A stretch of 64,000 nucleotides of DNA from Henckelia pumila. Its lineage: Eukaryota; Streptophyta; Magnoliopsida; Lamiales; Gesneriaceae. The DNA lies in assembly GCF_033568475.1 (NCBI RefSeq), contig NW_027331831.1:8804001-8868000 (forward strand), in the 5' to 3' direction. Shown here one piece after another: positions 31,891-43,989 of this stretch (position 1 is the stretch's first letter; each line of letters starts with the position of its first letter). The translations under genes and the position numbers were made by a program. Under the pieces are notes generated by a model. It was not told the DNA's origin. It saw only the letters and a program-made list of their open reading frames with translations, and did no database searches.

Positions 31891-34055
31891 ACTATCTTTG
31901 TGTTTTGTTTTGTTTTTTTTCATTTTTTAAAATGTCTTCCCACTAATTAAAAATACATCAATTTCTAAAATTTTAATTTAATTGCTGGGGAATAACGATT
32001 ACCACGCTAATAGAGGATAGAAACATGGTATTTAGATTGTTGTAAGATCTACAATTTTTTAATTACATAGTTGCACCAAATATAATTTTTGGTACGACTG
32101 TGAATGCTCAATCATGCAGTTATATATCGTATGTGTGATGTGTTAAATATAACACTGTTAGTTTTACTTATGTCATGTGTTATGTATATTTTGAGGATGA
32201 TATAAAATATGTAAATATAAAAAAGCTATATAAAAATAATAATAAGTTTTAAACATTTCAAGAAGAGAGACTTTTATTGTTTGCACGAAAACATAAAAAA
32301 TGTTTTTTTGAAAGACAGGAAAACATAATTAGATTAGAGCCACTGTTGAACCATCAAAACGGAAAAGAATTGTACGGAATCGGACTTATAATTTTAGAAT
32401 ATCCTATCCCGTACAAATTTTTATTTTTTTCCAAATTTGAAGGTTCAAGTATACACATTTATATATACTAGTAAAAGTCACATGCGTTGCACGTGGGAAC
32501 AAATTTTTATTATCGATAAATGTTGTTAAATAAATGAGTTGAGATGATAAGAGAAGAGATAAACATGCAATTAGTTAATAATCTTCATTATATTTTAGTA
32601 AATATTAAATTCAATGTAATATGATCTTTACAACATTTTTTATAAAATGCGTACGAATAATATTTGTTTAAATATTTTATATGTTACAAGTTTAATTAAA
32701 TTTATAAACGTTATTGCAAATAATTGTTGTAACAAATACTATAATTTTATATAAATTAGACATTGAGAAAAATATATAATTTGATGTCATGACATATTTA
32801 ATAAATAAAATTTTTAAAAAAAAATAATAAATAATACATAGTGTTGAAAATTTATTTTACCACTACTGATTTTAAGAAAATAATAATAATATAGATAATG
32901 CATTCTAAAATTTAAATTAAATTACAGCGTCTTTTCTTTCTTTACATAACCATTTTTTCTTCTTTCACGATTTTTTCGTTTGCCATTCATTATTTATTCT
33001 TAAAAAAATTAATTTTCTCATCATATTCGATAATAATTCTTGTGATGTTTTTCTCTATCAATTATTTTTATTTTTATATCTTTATTCTTTGATTCTGTTG
33101 TTGGATCATACTGAAATAATTCTTTGCAAGAGTATAAATTATTTCATTGTCTCCAATCTCCATTCTTGTATTATTATCTTCTATTACTTGTAAGTCAATA
33201 TCGTTAATAATCAATGTATTATTGGACGTTTTTTCTATTTTTAATTTCATGCTAAGTTGTTCGAAATCTACTATTGCAATAATTTTTGTTGCTAAATTTT
33301 TGCTCGAATTTTGAATGCTTTTGATTAAAAATGTTAACATTTTGTCTTGTATTTCAACCGTCTTATCCATTTTGAGAATAAATGTATATATATTTTATTT
33401 TATTGTCTAAAATCTTGTAGTATATTAAAGTATATAGGATCAATCGCTTGCTGCTTTATTAAAAGTTATAACTTGCGGTAATGGTGCAAATCAAATCTTT
33501 TAAACCGCACAGCAGCCAAACGTCATGGTTCGATTGTTTTACCCAGCAAGGACAATTATCGCATTCAACAATCTTTATTACACTCTTTGTAATCAATGAG
33601 AATCGAACTCATGACCTTAGCTCTGATACCAATTGTAGGACCGATCGCTTGTCATTTTACCAAAAGCTTACACTTTCAATGTTCATCACTTACAGTCATC
33701 GTTATTCTATAGCTATATATATTAACAGTTTAAAATAATACATTATCAATAACTCATGTTAGCCTATAGATATAATATTTAATATAATTTTATTTTGGCA
33801 CAATATTGATATTGATTCTTATGCAATTATTAACTCGAGTTTTCATCATTTGATTGATTAATATTGAGCAAGTATGACATGTTTGATATCATGCATTTGT
33901 TTTATTTTTTTTCTTATGTATGTATGCTCTGAATTGATATGATTTATTATGTATTTGATAATAAGTGAGATATGTTAATCAAATTAAATAAAATATTCAT
34001 TTTGTAATGTTCTAATTTATGTGTTAATTATTTGTTTTACAAGTATTGATTTATG

Positions 34056-34071
34056 TAATAATAATAAAAAC

Positions 34072-34100
<29 letters not shown>
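34056..34100. repeat. (AAT)n microsatellite
   Basis: Imperfect ATA/AAT trinucleotide run within Helitron B. Confidence 0.85.
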
Positions 34101-34102
<2 letters not shown>

Positions 34103-34229
34103 TATATAATGCATTCTAAACCTTAATTTAAATTATTAATAAATATTTTTACAGTATATGTTGAATTTTTATCTCTTCACGATTTTTTTTTCTATTTATC
34201 ATGCATTATTTTTTTCTCTATGAAAAAGT

Positions 34230-35670
34230 CAATATTCTTATCATCTTTATTAAAAGCAATTTATATAGTGAGTCTGGCCAAACGCGAAGACACATCCGGC
34301 CCTGTTTGTGAACACATTTGTGCGAGTCTAAACTCGTCTTTCCGGGTCAGGTTTAATACAAGGCTAAGTTTAGACCCGGTCCATTATCATCATTTTATTG
34401 AAGTGTTGTTGTTCTTTAAATAAAAAATATTTTATAATAATTGGTAATATATATACTATTTGAAAGAAAAAATATTACATGTTTAGTTATGGAATCAATA
34501 TAATATTTAACATTGCAACTAATAAAAAAATTTGCAATATTTTCAAAAAATATAACCCCCGAGCTTCAAAATTTTATCATTTATGGTCATCATTATTTTA
34601 TATCTACATTAACAGTTTATAATAAGACATTATCAATAACTCATGTAAGTTTATAAATATATTATTTAATGTAATTTTACCTTGTCACAATGTTGATATT
34701 GAAACATATACAATTATTACAGCTAGTGTTTTCTATTGTTTTCTTGATTAATCTTAAGCAATTATGATTTGTTTCGTATCTTGAATTTGTCTTATTTTCT
34801 AACTCTTGTATGTATGCTTTCAAAAATTTTTATTTATTCTGTATTTGTTAATAAGTGAGATAAATTAATTAAATTAAATATTTATTTTGTAATTTCTTAT
34901 CTTTAGTGTTAATTATTTATTTTGTGACTATTGATTTATGGAAAACAAATGTAATATAAATGATGCATTCTAAACCTTAATTTAAATTATTGCGCAATTA
35001 TTTTTCTTTTTATATTTTGAATTTTTCTCTCTCAATTTTTTTTCTCATTTACCATCCGTTTTTTATTTCTCTGTTAAAGAATCAATTATTAACTCGAGTT
35101 TCCATCATTTGGTTGATTAATATTGAGTAAGTATGATATGTTTGGTACCATGAATTTGTTTTATTTTATTTCTTATGTATGTATACTCTGAATCGATATG
35201 ATTTATTATGTATTTGCTAATAAGTGAGATATGTTAATCAAATTAAATTAAATATTTATTTTGTAATGTTCTAATTTATGTGTTAATTACTATTTTTACG
35301 AGTATTGATTTATGTAATTATAATAATAATAACATTTATAATGTATTTTAAACCTTAATTTAAATTATTATTAAATATTTTTCCTCTATATGTTGAATTT
35401 TTATCTATTTCACGATTTTTTTCCATTTATCATGCATTATTTTTTCTCTATGAAGAAATCAATATTTTTATCATCTTTATTAATAGCAATTTCTATGGTG
35501 GGTTTGGTCAAACACGAAGACCCACGCGGACCTGTTTGTGAACACGTTTGGGCGAGTCTAAACTCGTCTCTCTGGGGCAGGTTTAATACAAGGCTAAGTT
35601 TAGAACCGGTCCAGTATCTTCCCTTTATTGAAGTGTTGTCGTTCTTTAAATAAAGTATATTTAATAATAA
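34230..35670 (+). repeat. ~1.23-kb direct duplication inside Helitron B
   Basis: Two near-copies of a segment beginning ATGAAAAAGTCAATATTC / ATGAAGAAATCAATATTT lie at 34219-34440 and 35449-35670, with related DNA between them. Each includes a ~130-bp island of higher GC (GGCCCTGTTTGTGAACAC, GAGTCTAAACTCGTC, AGGTTTAATACAAGGCTAAG) that is missing from Helitron A. Each has a short open frame of 67 codons from the aligned ATG, but the two differ mainly by amino-acid-changing substitutions. Confidence 0.7.
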
Positions 35671-36945
35671 TTGGTAATATATATATTATTTGAAAGAAAA
35701 ACTATTACATGTTTAGTTATGAAATCAATATAATCTTTAATATTGCAACTAATAAAAAAATTTACAATATTTTCGAACAATATAACCCCCGAATTTCAAT
35801 ATTTTTTTCATTTATGGTCATCATTATTTTATATCTACATTAACAGTTTAGAATAAGGCATTATCAATAACTCATGTAAGATTATAAATATAGTATTTAA
35901 TGTAGTTTTACCTTGTCACAATATTGATATTGAAACCTATGCAATCATTACAGCTAGTTTTTTTATTTTTATTTTTATTATTCTTGTGCAATTATGATTT
36001 GTTTCTTATCATGAATTCGTCTTATTTTCTAACTCATGTATATATGTTTTCAAGCAATATTATATATTCTGTATTTGTTAATAAGTGAGATAAGTTAATT
36101 AAATTAAATATTTATTTTGTAATTTATTATCTTATGTGTTAATTATTTATTTTGTGACTATTGATTTATGGAAAACAAATGTAATATAGATAATTCATTC
36201 TAAACCTTAATTTAAATTATTGCGCAATTATTTTTTCCTTTTATATTTTAAAATTTTCTCTCTCATTTTTTTTTTCATTTACCATCCGCTTTTTATTTTT
36301 TTATGAAAGAATCAATATACACATCATCTTAAGAGAATTTTTGTGATGATGTCTTTTTCTATCAATCATTTACATTTTACTATCGTTATTATTTTATTTT
36401 TTCGTTGGACATACATTTTTTATTACTACAAATTTTTAGTTACAAGAATAACAATAATTTCATCGTTCTCAACTACATTCTGGTATTTATCGTCTTCTAT
36501 TACTTGCATGTCAATAACGTTAATCATTGATGTAATTGTTGGACATCCGCTTTTCTTTTTAATTTATTGTTTTTCAAAATCTAATTATCTCCTTTTGCTT
36601 ATAATGTTTTCGTTGCCGAAATTTTTGATTGAATTTTCAATGTCATTAGTTAAAAACGTTTACATTTCATCTTTTATTTCAACCTTTTTTTTCTATTTTG
36701 AGAGTAAATGCATATTCTTTATTTATTTTGGTGTATTTAATATTCCTTCATTAATTGTAAGACTATCTCATAATTATTTTAATGGTTTTAGCTTTTATGA
36801 GGAGGAAAATTATTTAACTTTTTTTAATTTCAACTTTTGTATATATGATATGTGTGTGTTGGTATATTTTTTATTTGTTATTTTAGATTAAAACTTGACT
36901 CTACTTGAATTGATTTATTTCAACATGTGTGTGTAATTAATTAAC

Positions 36946-36947
<2 letters not shown>

Positions 36948-36993
<46 letters not shown>
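36948..36993. repeat. (TA)n microsatellite
   Basis: TA dinucleotide run of about 45 bp within Helitron B. Confidence 0.9.
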
Positions 36994-36999
<6 letters not shown>

Positions 37000-37639
37000 C
37001 TTTAAAAATCTAATATTTTTTATATTTAAATATGAACTCATGATATAATTATTTATCTCAATAGGTCCTTACACAAATTAAAATATACAAGATTTTTTTT
37101 AAAAAAATACGTTTATCCAGTCTACAAACAAAAAAAAAATCAAATATCTGGTGTTTCAATCTCTTAGTATTTAATTAAGATTTTTGTTGAATTTTTTTTA
37201 AAATATTTGTGTAAAAATACATTCACTTTATCTACAAAAAAATAGAAAATAAAGTATTTTGATATTTCAGTTTTTTTTGAAACTGAATCCTTATTATCTA
37301 ATATGTACACACTTTGTCAATTTTGATCTTATCATATTATCTACAAAAAAAAAATAGAAAATAAAGTATTTGGTGTTTCAATTTTTTTGAAAACTAAATC
37401 CTTATCTAATATGCACACACTTTGTCAATTTTAACCTTATCATAATAATCAATTTTACATATAATATAAATATCGATTTACGTTTATGCCCTAACTAAAA
37501 TGTTGTTTTTACTTTCATAACCCTATATATTTTTATATGGTTTTGCTTATAGTATAAATAAAAGAACAAAGTTGTTATTTCACAATTATAAAACTTTGAC
37601 CTTTTATTCACACTTTTAAATAGGTAATAGAATATATAT

Positions 37640-38184
37640 ATATATATATAACTTTTCGTAAAGCGAAAAACGTTTGGTCCTATAATTGATATCAAAGCCA
37701 AGGTAATGTTAGAATAATTTCATAAATTCATTTAATATCAAAAAATTAAGTGCCGATAACGAATAATGATCATCACTGCGAAAATTACGGGGATCGTGAA
37801 CGGATGCGCGCCAATTCAAAAAATGTGTGTTGTTTGATGAAGAGTTACAACTGTTCGGAGTCGTCTCTTAATTTCTATATATATGTTGCATCATCATATT
37901 CAAAGTCTGTCTTTTTTCGGTTTTGTTTTGTTGAATAACAGAACATTTTCTCCTTTGTATTCTAAGAGAGTCATATTATAAGGGAAACATCTCTTAAAAA
38001 ATATCGAATAAAACGTGTCTTGAAGTTCAATCAAAATCATTTATAATTTTCAAAATTGTTCAACAGGTAATTTGTTCGATTCCCAATTATTCTAATAATT
38101 ACTGTAATTATTGGGAGAAAGATTGTTGCGGTACAATAATTATCTCTGTTAAGTAGAGCGACCTGGTGTGTGTGTGTATATATA

Positions 38185-38240
<56 letters not shown>

Positions 38241-38378
38241 AATTTGAAGAATTACATTATCAAAAAATTAGGTCAAAAGCTCTAGAAAATGATTACAAAA
38301 TCTAACCAACCATTTATACCACTCGGCGAGTAAATAGTTTTGGATGAAGCACATTACAAATATTAATATTAGATATCT
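37640..38378. other. Intergenic DNA with microsatellite
   Basis: There is no supported gene. A compound (TG)n/(TA)n run occupies about 38165-38237. The open frame at 37750-37938 has no recognisable features. Confidence 0.5.
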
Positions 38379-38556
38379 ATGAGACCATTTATGTGTCAAT
38401 TTAGTGATATTAATATCTTATTTTATATAATTCATGAAAAAATATTATTTTTTTATTAAAAGTATAATTACTTTTGTGGACTGGATCGAATTGTATAACA
38501 TATATATATATAAATAAATTTGTGAGATTATCTCATGAGAGACCTACTCTAAACAT
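38378..38556 (+). mobile_element. MITE, GAGACGGTCTC family, copy 7
   Basis: It begins ATGAGACCATTTATGTGTCA and ends TGTGAGATTATCTCATGAGA, with a core of ATTCATGAAAAAATATTATT. A diverged copy of the family found at 1197-9305. Confidence 0.5.
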
Positions 38557-39495
38557 AAATATATCATCTGATTGAAGTTCTGTACAAATATCTTTATATT
38601 GTACATTATCTTCCTGATAAATATCTAAAAATTAGACCAAAGACGAGTTTGAAAACATAATTTCTAGTTTAGAAAAATACTTAAATAAGTTCGTTCAAAA
38701 ATAATTTTTACCTTTCGATAAATGGTATATAACAAAGATCCAACAGTGTGTTGGATGTAATTGGCCACTAAATCATAATATCATTTCTTTAAATTCGAAT
38801 ATAATATTAGTGGCTAAGATTTGTCTTGAAATGAGACAACATTTGGTGGGCCGCGAGAATAGAGAACTGGCCACATGGTAGCACATTGCTCCCCGGCCCA
38901 ATAAAAAAGTCCACGTCATCAAATTGACCATACATTGCTACATGAATTAAATTAAATTATTTTATTTTTACTTTAACTTTAAATAAATAAATCGACTGGG
39001 TAGGTTTATCAGTAGCCATACCCAAAACCATGTGGAATTTATTTTTCCTCCCCTTGCCCTTCAATAAGTGTCGGACCTACATTTCCTTATTTAGGACCCG
39101 AACTAAATGATTAAAGTTTGAGGTTATGACAATGATTACTGGTGTGTTTAGATTAAGGATGGAAACCAATCGAGTCGACTCAAAAACATTTGATTCGTAT
39201 TTGAAATAATCGAATTCGAGTAGAACTCTAGTCAAAATACTTTAGTTCTATAGTTCACGAGTCATTTGCAATTTTTGATATTTTATCAATATAAAATAAT
39301 AATATATTTTGATTTTTTTAGTATTTATTTTAGATTTATAGTTATAATACTTCAAACTGAACTCGAACTCAATAATTTATTTTTGAGCAAAAATTCTTCC
39401 TAATCGATTTTTTACACCCTTAATCTGGATTAAATCTTTTTAAATCATATATCAGATTCATGTAAGCTATTTAGATTATTTTATTAAGCGAGAAT
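38557..39495. other. Intergenic DNA, nothing recognised
   Basis: Mixed AT-rich sequence with no coding potential, RNA gene or clear terminal repeats. Confidence 0.4.
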
Positions 39496-39499
39496 TACT

Positions 39500-39780
39500 A
39501 TTTTTTTGGTCATATATGTTTGTCTCGTTGCAATTTTGGTTCGCCGTTTCGTCAAATTTCAATTTAAGTCCAATATTTTTGATTTTGTTTTTTTTAATTT
39601 TAATCATTTTTCTGACTTGACGCTGACTTGTATAATACAATATCAGCACTCCAAGTGAAAAATGATTAAAATTTCAAAAACTTAAAAAACATAGGGGACT
39701 AAAACTGAAATTTAATAACATATTGGACCAATCTTGTATAGTGACAATTAATAAGACCAAAAATACAGTTTTTCCAAGCA
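39500..39780. mobile_element. MITE with long inverted ends (TTTGGTCC family), copy 2
   Basis: It has the same order of motifs as 14490-14810: a left end with TTTTGGTTC and CAAATTTCAATTTAAGTCC, a GACTTGACGCTGACTTG core, and a right end with GGGGACTAAAACTGAAATTT, AATAACATATTGGACCA and AGACCAAAAATACAG. Noncoding. Confidence 0.5.
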
Positions 39781-39784
39781 ATTT

Positions 39785-40670
39785 GAAACTGATCCTAGTT
39801 ACAATTAATACATACAATAATAGTGATAATTAATACAAATTTTAGCTACAACGTTGTAGTAATGTACCTAATATCTGATTCGGATCCTGTATCATCACAC
39901 AGGATTTAAGTTTAACCCCACTCCAGCTAGAGTGAATCAAATGAATTTCCCATGCTTAAAAATGTTACAAGTTACCTACAAAAATGTCGGCACATGGATG
40001 TCTTAAATGAATCAGTTGAAATTTTCAAAATGTTCTCTAAATGCAGAAGAACAAAATTGATTTTTTGTGCGACTTTTTGAGCAGGGAGAGCAGCGAAATC
40101 ACATGATGAATTGTAATTTAATTTACAAAATACTAATTTATTAATAAAGTAGAACACATCGTTCTTGAAATATCTGTACTTTAAAAGTCAAAATAATTAT
40201 CAAACGTTATTATTTTAAATAGGTACGTCGAAATTCTTGCTTTAAAAGGGAAAAATTCTTATTTTCTTTAAATTATCATCATGGTTGAGTAACATTATTT
40301 TCTGAAGACTCCTAGGACAGACTCGACGAAAACATATAAAATAACATACTATAATATTTGACAAACGAACAAGAGAGTTTTGCTAAAACGACAGTCGCTC
40401 GATACTCGAACTTATATTTAATAATTAATGTAAATATTGTTGGTACGAAAATTGTTCGAATTATTTTAAATACTAGACATCTGAGTTGCATCGTTATCAG
40501 AAATTATATTATGTTCGTAAAAAGGAATGCTCGAGAATTTAATCGATAAACTCGATTTATTATATTTGTATGTACTCTATCATATCCACATGGAAAGATG
40601 CATAATTTCAAATCGTGCAGAGAAAGTAGGGCCAAATGCCCCTTCATTAAACTCTTCCAATCTATATATT
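39785..40670. other. Upstream region of the pectate lyase gene
   Basis: AT-rich, no gene. Short frames at 39972-40157 and 40358-40549 have no family resemblance. The promoter of the downstream gene presumably lies in the last few hundred bases. Confidence 0.45.
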
Positions 40671-40677
40671 ATCACAC

Positions 40678-40688
40678 CCTATATATAA
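40678..40688 (+). promoter_or_regulatory. TATA box of the pectate lyase gene
   Basis: CCCTATATATAAATCC lies 71-80 bp before the ATG. A start of transcription near 40710 would leave a leader of about 50 nt, normal for a plant gene. Confidence 0.7.
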
Positions 40689-40758
40689 ATCCTCGCAACC
40701 ACTTCTAACCAAACCACACATAGGCTTTTTACAAATTTCCCCCCATTTTTCACCAAAC

Positions 40759-42272
40759 ATGAAAATCCCACTTTTCTTTATTATATTATTATTTCCTTTG
40801 TTATTGATCAATCCAGCTTTCATATTATCTTCACCAGTTCAAGATCCTGAACTAGTAGTCCAAGAAGTCAACGAGTATGATGATTTTAAGATATTTTTAT
40901 CGACTCATTTTATGATTCGTTCGATGCTATCCCTTGCAGACACTATCAGCGGTCTTTTTTTTGTTAAAAATTTTCTTAAAACTTGTCTGCATTTGGCAGG
41001 AAAATCAACATATCAAGAAGGAACCTTGGATTTCTCTCGTGCGGCACGGGCAACCCGATAGACGACTGCTGGCGGTGCGATCCCGACTGGGAGAAGAACC
41101 GCCAGCGTCTCGCGGACTGCGCGATCGGGTTCGGGAAACACTCCGTCGGTGGCAGAGACGGCCAGATTTACGTGGTCACTGACTCGGGGGACGATGCGGT
41201 GAACCCGAAACCGGGAACCTTACGCTACGGCGTCATCCGAAACGAGCCGTTGTGGATCATTTTCGAACGTGACATGGTGATCAAACTCAAGCAAGAACTC
41301 ATGTTGAACTCTTTCAAGACCATCGACGGAAGGGGCGCGAGCGTGCACATATCCGGAGGACCCTGCATCACCATACAGTTTGTGACGAACATCATCATAC
41401 ATGGATTGAACATACACGATTGCAAGCAAGGGGGGAATGCGTACGTGAGGGATTCGCCGGAGCATTATGGGTACAGGACAGTGTCTGATGGAGACGGCGT
41501 GTCGATATTCGGAGGGAGCCATGTTTGGGTCGACCATTGCTCGTTGTCTAATTGCCGCGACGGCTTGATCGACGCCATCCACGGCTCCACGGCTATCACG
41601 TTGTCGAATAATTACTTGACTCATCATGATAAGGTCATGCTTTTGGGTCATAGCGATAGTTATACTCAAGATAAGAACATGCAAGTGACCATTGCCTTCA
41701 ACCATTTCGGAGAAGGGCTCGTGCAGAGGATGCCGAGGTATATATATATATATATAACATGGGATTTGTGTTAATTCTTACAAAGATCATAGCGATAGTT
41801 TAGGATTGTGTTGCAATGTACGTTTTGCAGATGCAGGCATGGGTATTTTCATGTGGTGAATAATGACTACACACATTGGGAAATGTATGCGATCGGTGGC
41901 AGTGCAGATCCTACAATAAACAGCCAAGGCAACAGATTTCTTGCACCAGACAGGGAGGAAAATAAAGAGGTAATAAGTAATAACCCCCTTCACCTGAAAA
42001 TCCACGAATCGGCACGTCTTAAAAACGGCCTAAAGAATTTGCATTTTCAGGTGACCAAGCACGAGGATGCACCCGAAAGCAGATGGAAGCACTGGAATTG
42101 GAGATCAGAAGGAGACCTTATGCTAAATGGTGCATTCTTCATTCAATCTGGTGCCGGCGCCTCGTCTAATTACGCCAAGGCGTCTAGCTTGAGCGCGAGA
42201 CCATCGTCTCTGGTGAGCTCCATGACCGGCGGAGCCGGCACACTCAGCTGCAAGAAAGGCAAACGGTGCTAG
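40759..42272 (+). CDS. Secreted pectate lyase (polysaccharide lyase family 1), 404 aa
   Basis: Exons are 40759-40874, 41000-41737, 41831-41969 and 42051-42272 (1215 nt, 404 aa plus stop); all junctions keep frame. Residues 1-24 are a clear signal peptide (Phe/Leu/Ile-rich, then SSPVQDP), so the enzyme goes to the cell wall. There it cleaves de-esterified homogalacturonan by calcium-dependent beta-elimination. The PL1 core is complete: the conserved [16 protein letters not shown] segment; calcium-site aspartates in [10 protein letters not shown] (202-204), WVDHC (217) and CRDGLID (226); and the catalytic arginine region [15 protein letters not shown] in the RxPxxR pattern (282-287). The C-terminus is [10 protein letters not shown]. 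Length and motifs match plant pectate lyase-like proteins. WVDHC replaces the more usual WIDHN, a conservative oddity. The 81-bp last intron is stop-free and in frame. Confidence 0.95.
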
Positions 42273-43620
42273 CCAGCCGCTTGTGTCCGGAAGAAAAATT
42301 AAATTAAAGCCCCCTTGAAAACATAATGGGGTTCCAGAGTACGTTTGTTGGCCTATTAATTGAATTTTAGATATGTATCAGTTTCGGTTACTTAACTACC
42401 GATTGTAACAACCTCAGCCCTGTCCCCTTCAAAATGACAATCATTTAAGAAAGTATATAATATCTTTATGTAAATGTGAGTCAAAAGTGTAAACAAGGAC
42501 TGCTGAGTTGATCGTGGAACTTTATGGATGAAATATTTCAATATGAGAAATCAACTTCTTAGTTTTCGGCTTCCACTTCAATGTTTTACAATATCTTGTG
42601 GATTGATAACTCAAACCACACCCAGAAAAATCTTGGAACATATCCAGATTTCGTTATAGCTACACACCATGTCTATCAGTATTTGCCAACTCTAATTACA
42701 ATATCGTCACGTCGTGAGACCTGATCCGGCCACAAATCGCAAAACCAACAGTACAAGATCCAGAAAATGTTCGATTTACTCGAGTTAGTCAGTGTTTGTA
42801 GAACTTTTAGAAAGCGTTTCTCAGTTTTTCATACATATGACTCATGTTTCTATATTCGACACTCTATAAGACAATCGCAGAACAAAAAATTCAATAAATA
42901 AAGAATTAAACTAGAAATCACATCTTCCTCTGTACTGAGTGTGAACTATATCATTCCAATATCGCATAAAGTTACTATTCAAGAAATTAATTAGCAGGCA
43001 AAGGGTGTCCTGTTTTGACACACAGGGGGGGGTCTCCCTCACATGGAGAATGAGTGGCCAATAATCAATTTAACAAAAAGGCAAAAGCTAAAAAGCACTT
43101 CACAGCTTCAGAAGGACCATGTTAAAAATTTGTGGATTGGATTCCCATCAATCAATGACTGCACATTTGACAAATTTTGCATGAAACTTGAATGCACCTC
43201 AGATCTGATTCTCAGAACTAGAGAAAGTTAAAAGCCCTTTTGTCTTTACTCCTCAACTATCCCTTAAACTAACACAGTGCCATGTAATCATCCCTTCACA
43301 TGTGATCAGGGGCGGACTCAGGATTCTTATCTTCGCGATAGGTTTCTGTCCCTGGGAGGATTAATAGTATAATGACTTGATTACAGTCATGCGTTTTGTT
43401 ATAAGATGCGCGACAAATATCTGATCAGTACTGTGCGAGTTATCGGAAGGATGTTTACGATCGAGTTGGAAGGGATCCAAGGAGCCATAAATGCAAACAA
43501 CCAACCCTTTATTTATGACAACATGGAGGTGGCACAGGCTCAGGGTTTGCCCACTTAGCCATAAATAAGATAATATGTCAAGATTCAATAAGAATTCAAG
43601 CCTCGCTCCATGGACATTTG
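42273..43620. other. 3' flank of the pectate lyase gene and intergenic DNA
   Basis: The first ~200 bp are likely 3' UTR. A fragment GTGTTTGTAGAACTTTTAGAAAGCG near 42793 resembles the end of the GTAGTATTTG-type MITE. AGGGGCGGACTCAGGATTC near 43308 looks like a common plant transposon end, but no partner end was found. No gene. Confidence 0.4.
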
Positions 43621-43989
43621 CTGTAGCTAAATTAATGATGCATACATATGATCAATGTGTCGGCGTACGCAGACCGTAGTATGTGAGATGAATAATGTGA
43701 TCCATTATAGCATATAAGTTGTCTCCATTTAACGTGCAGTAGGGTCAAGAGCAATCCAAGTTTCGTGTGAATGGGATCATATCCCTTCCCCCAATGAGCT
43801 TTTAGACATGAATCCATTGTATGAGCTTTTGGACATGAATCCATTGTCCCATAACAGAAGAAGATCAATATATTTTTAATATTCCCTGAATTTTCATGCA
43901 AAAAACATCTTGTGATACCCCTATCCCACATGAGAAAAATGAAGGATTTGAAATGAGTTTATTATGGACTACAATAAACTTTTATAACA

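Larger units (their letters stand above)
32468..37631 (-). mobile_element. Helitron B, same family as Helitron A, internally expanded
   Basis: The minus strand begins TCTATTACCTATTTAAAAG (about 37631) and ends CTAG at 32471-32468, followed by T. A 7-bp hairpin (CACATGC, 3-nt loop, GCACGTG; 32479-32495) lies about 8 nt inside. Both ends and much of the body align with Helitron A (2481-4371), but B is ~5.2 kb because a block repeats (e.g. TTATCAATAACTCATGT near 33750, 34637 and 35865; AATAAGTGAGATA near 33960, 34851, 35219 and 36081). No Rep/helicase is encoded, so it depends on a partner. The 5' flank is T rather than A, so that boundary is less sure, perhaps blurred by the adjoining (TA)n run. 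Confidence 0.65.

Noticed and set aside
33480..33660. Possible tRNA-related SINE (GAGAATCGAACTCATGACC)
   Set aside because: It has a B-box-like motif, but I found no A box, no A tail and no target duplication; it lies within Helitron B and may be an old nested fragment.
34220..35653. Two related 67-codon frames with signal-peptide-like starts, as a possible small-peptide gene pair
   Set aside because: Differences between the two are mainly amino-acid-changing and fit neutral decay; they sit in a duplicated Helitron segment.
36343..36891. 182-codon frame with hydrophobic Phe/Ile-rich text
   Set aside because: It lies inside Helitron B in very T-rich DNA; Phe, Ile and Tyr runs are what T-rich sequence encodes by chance. 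The homologous part of Helitron A is not open.
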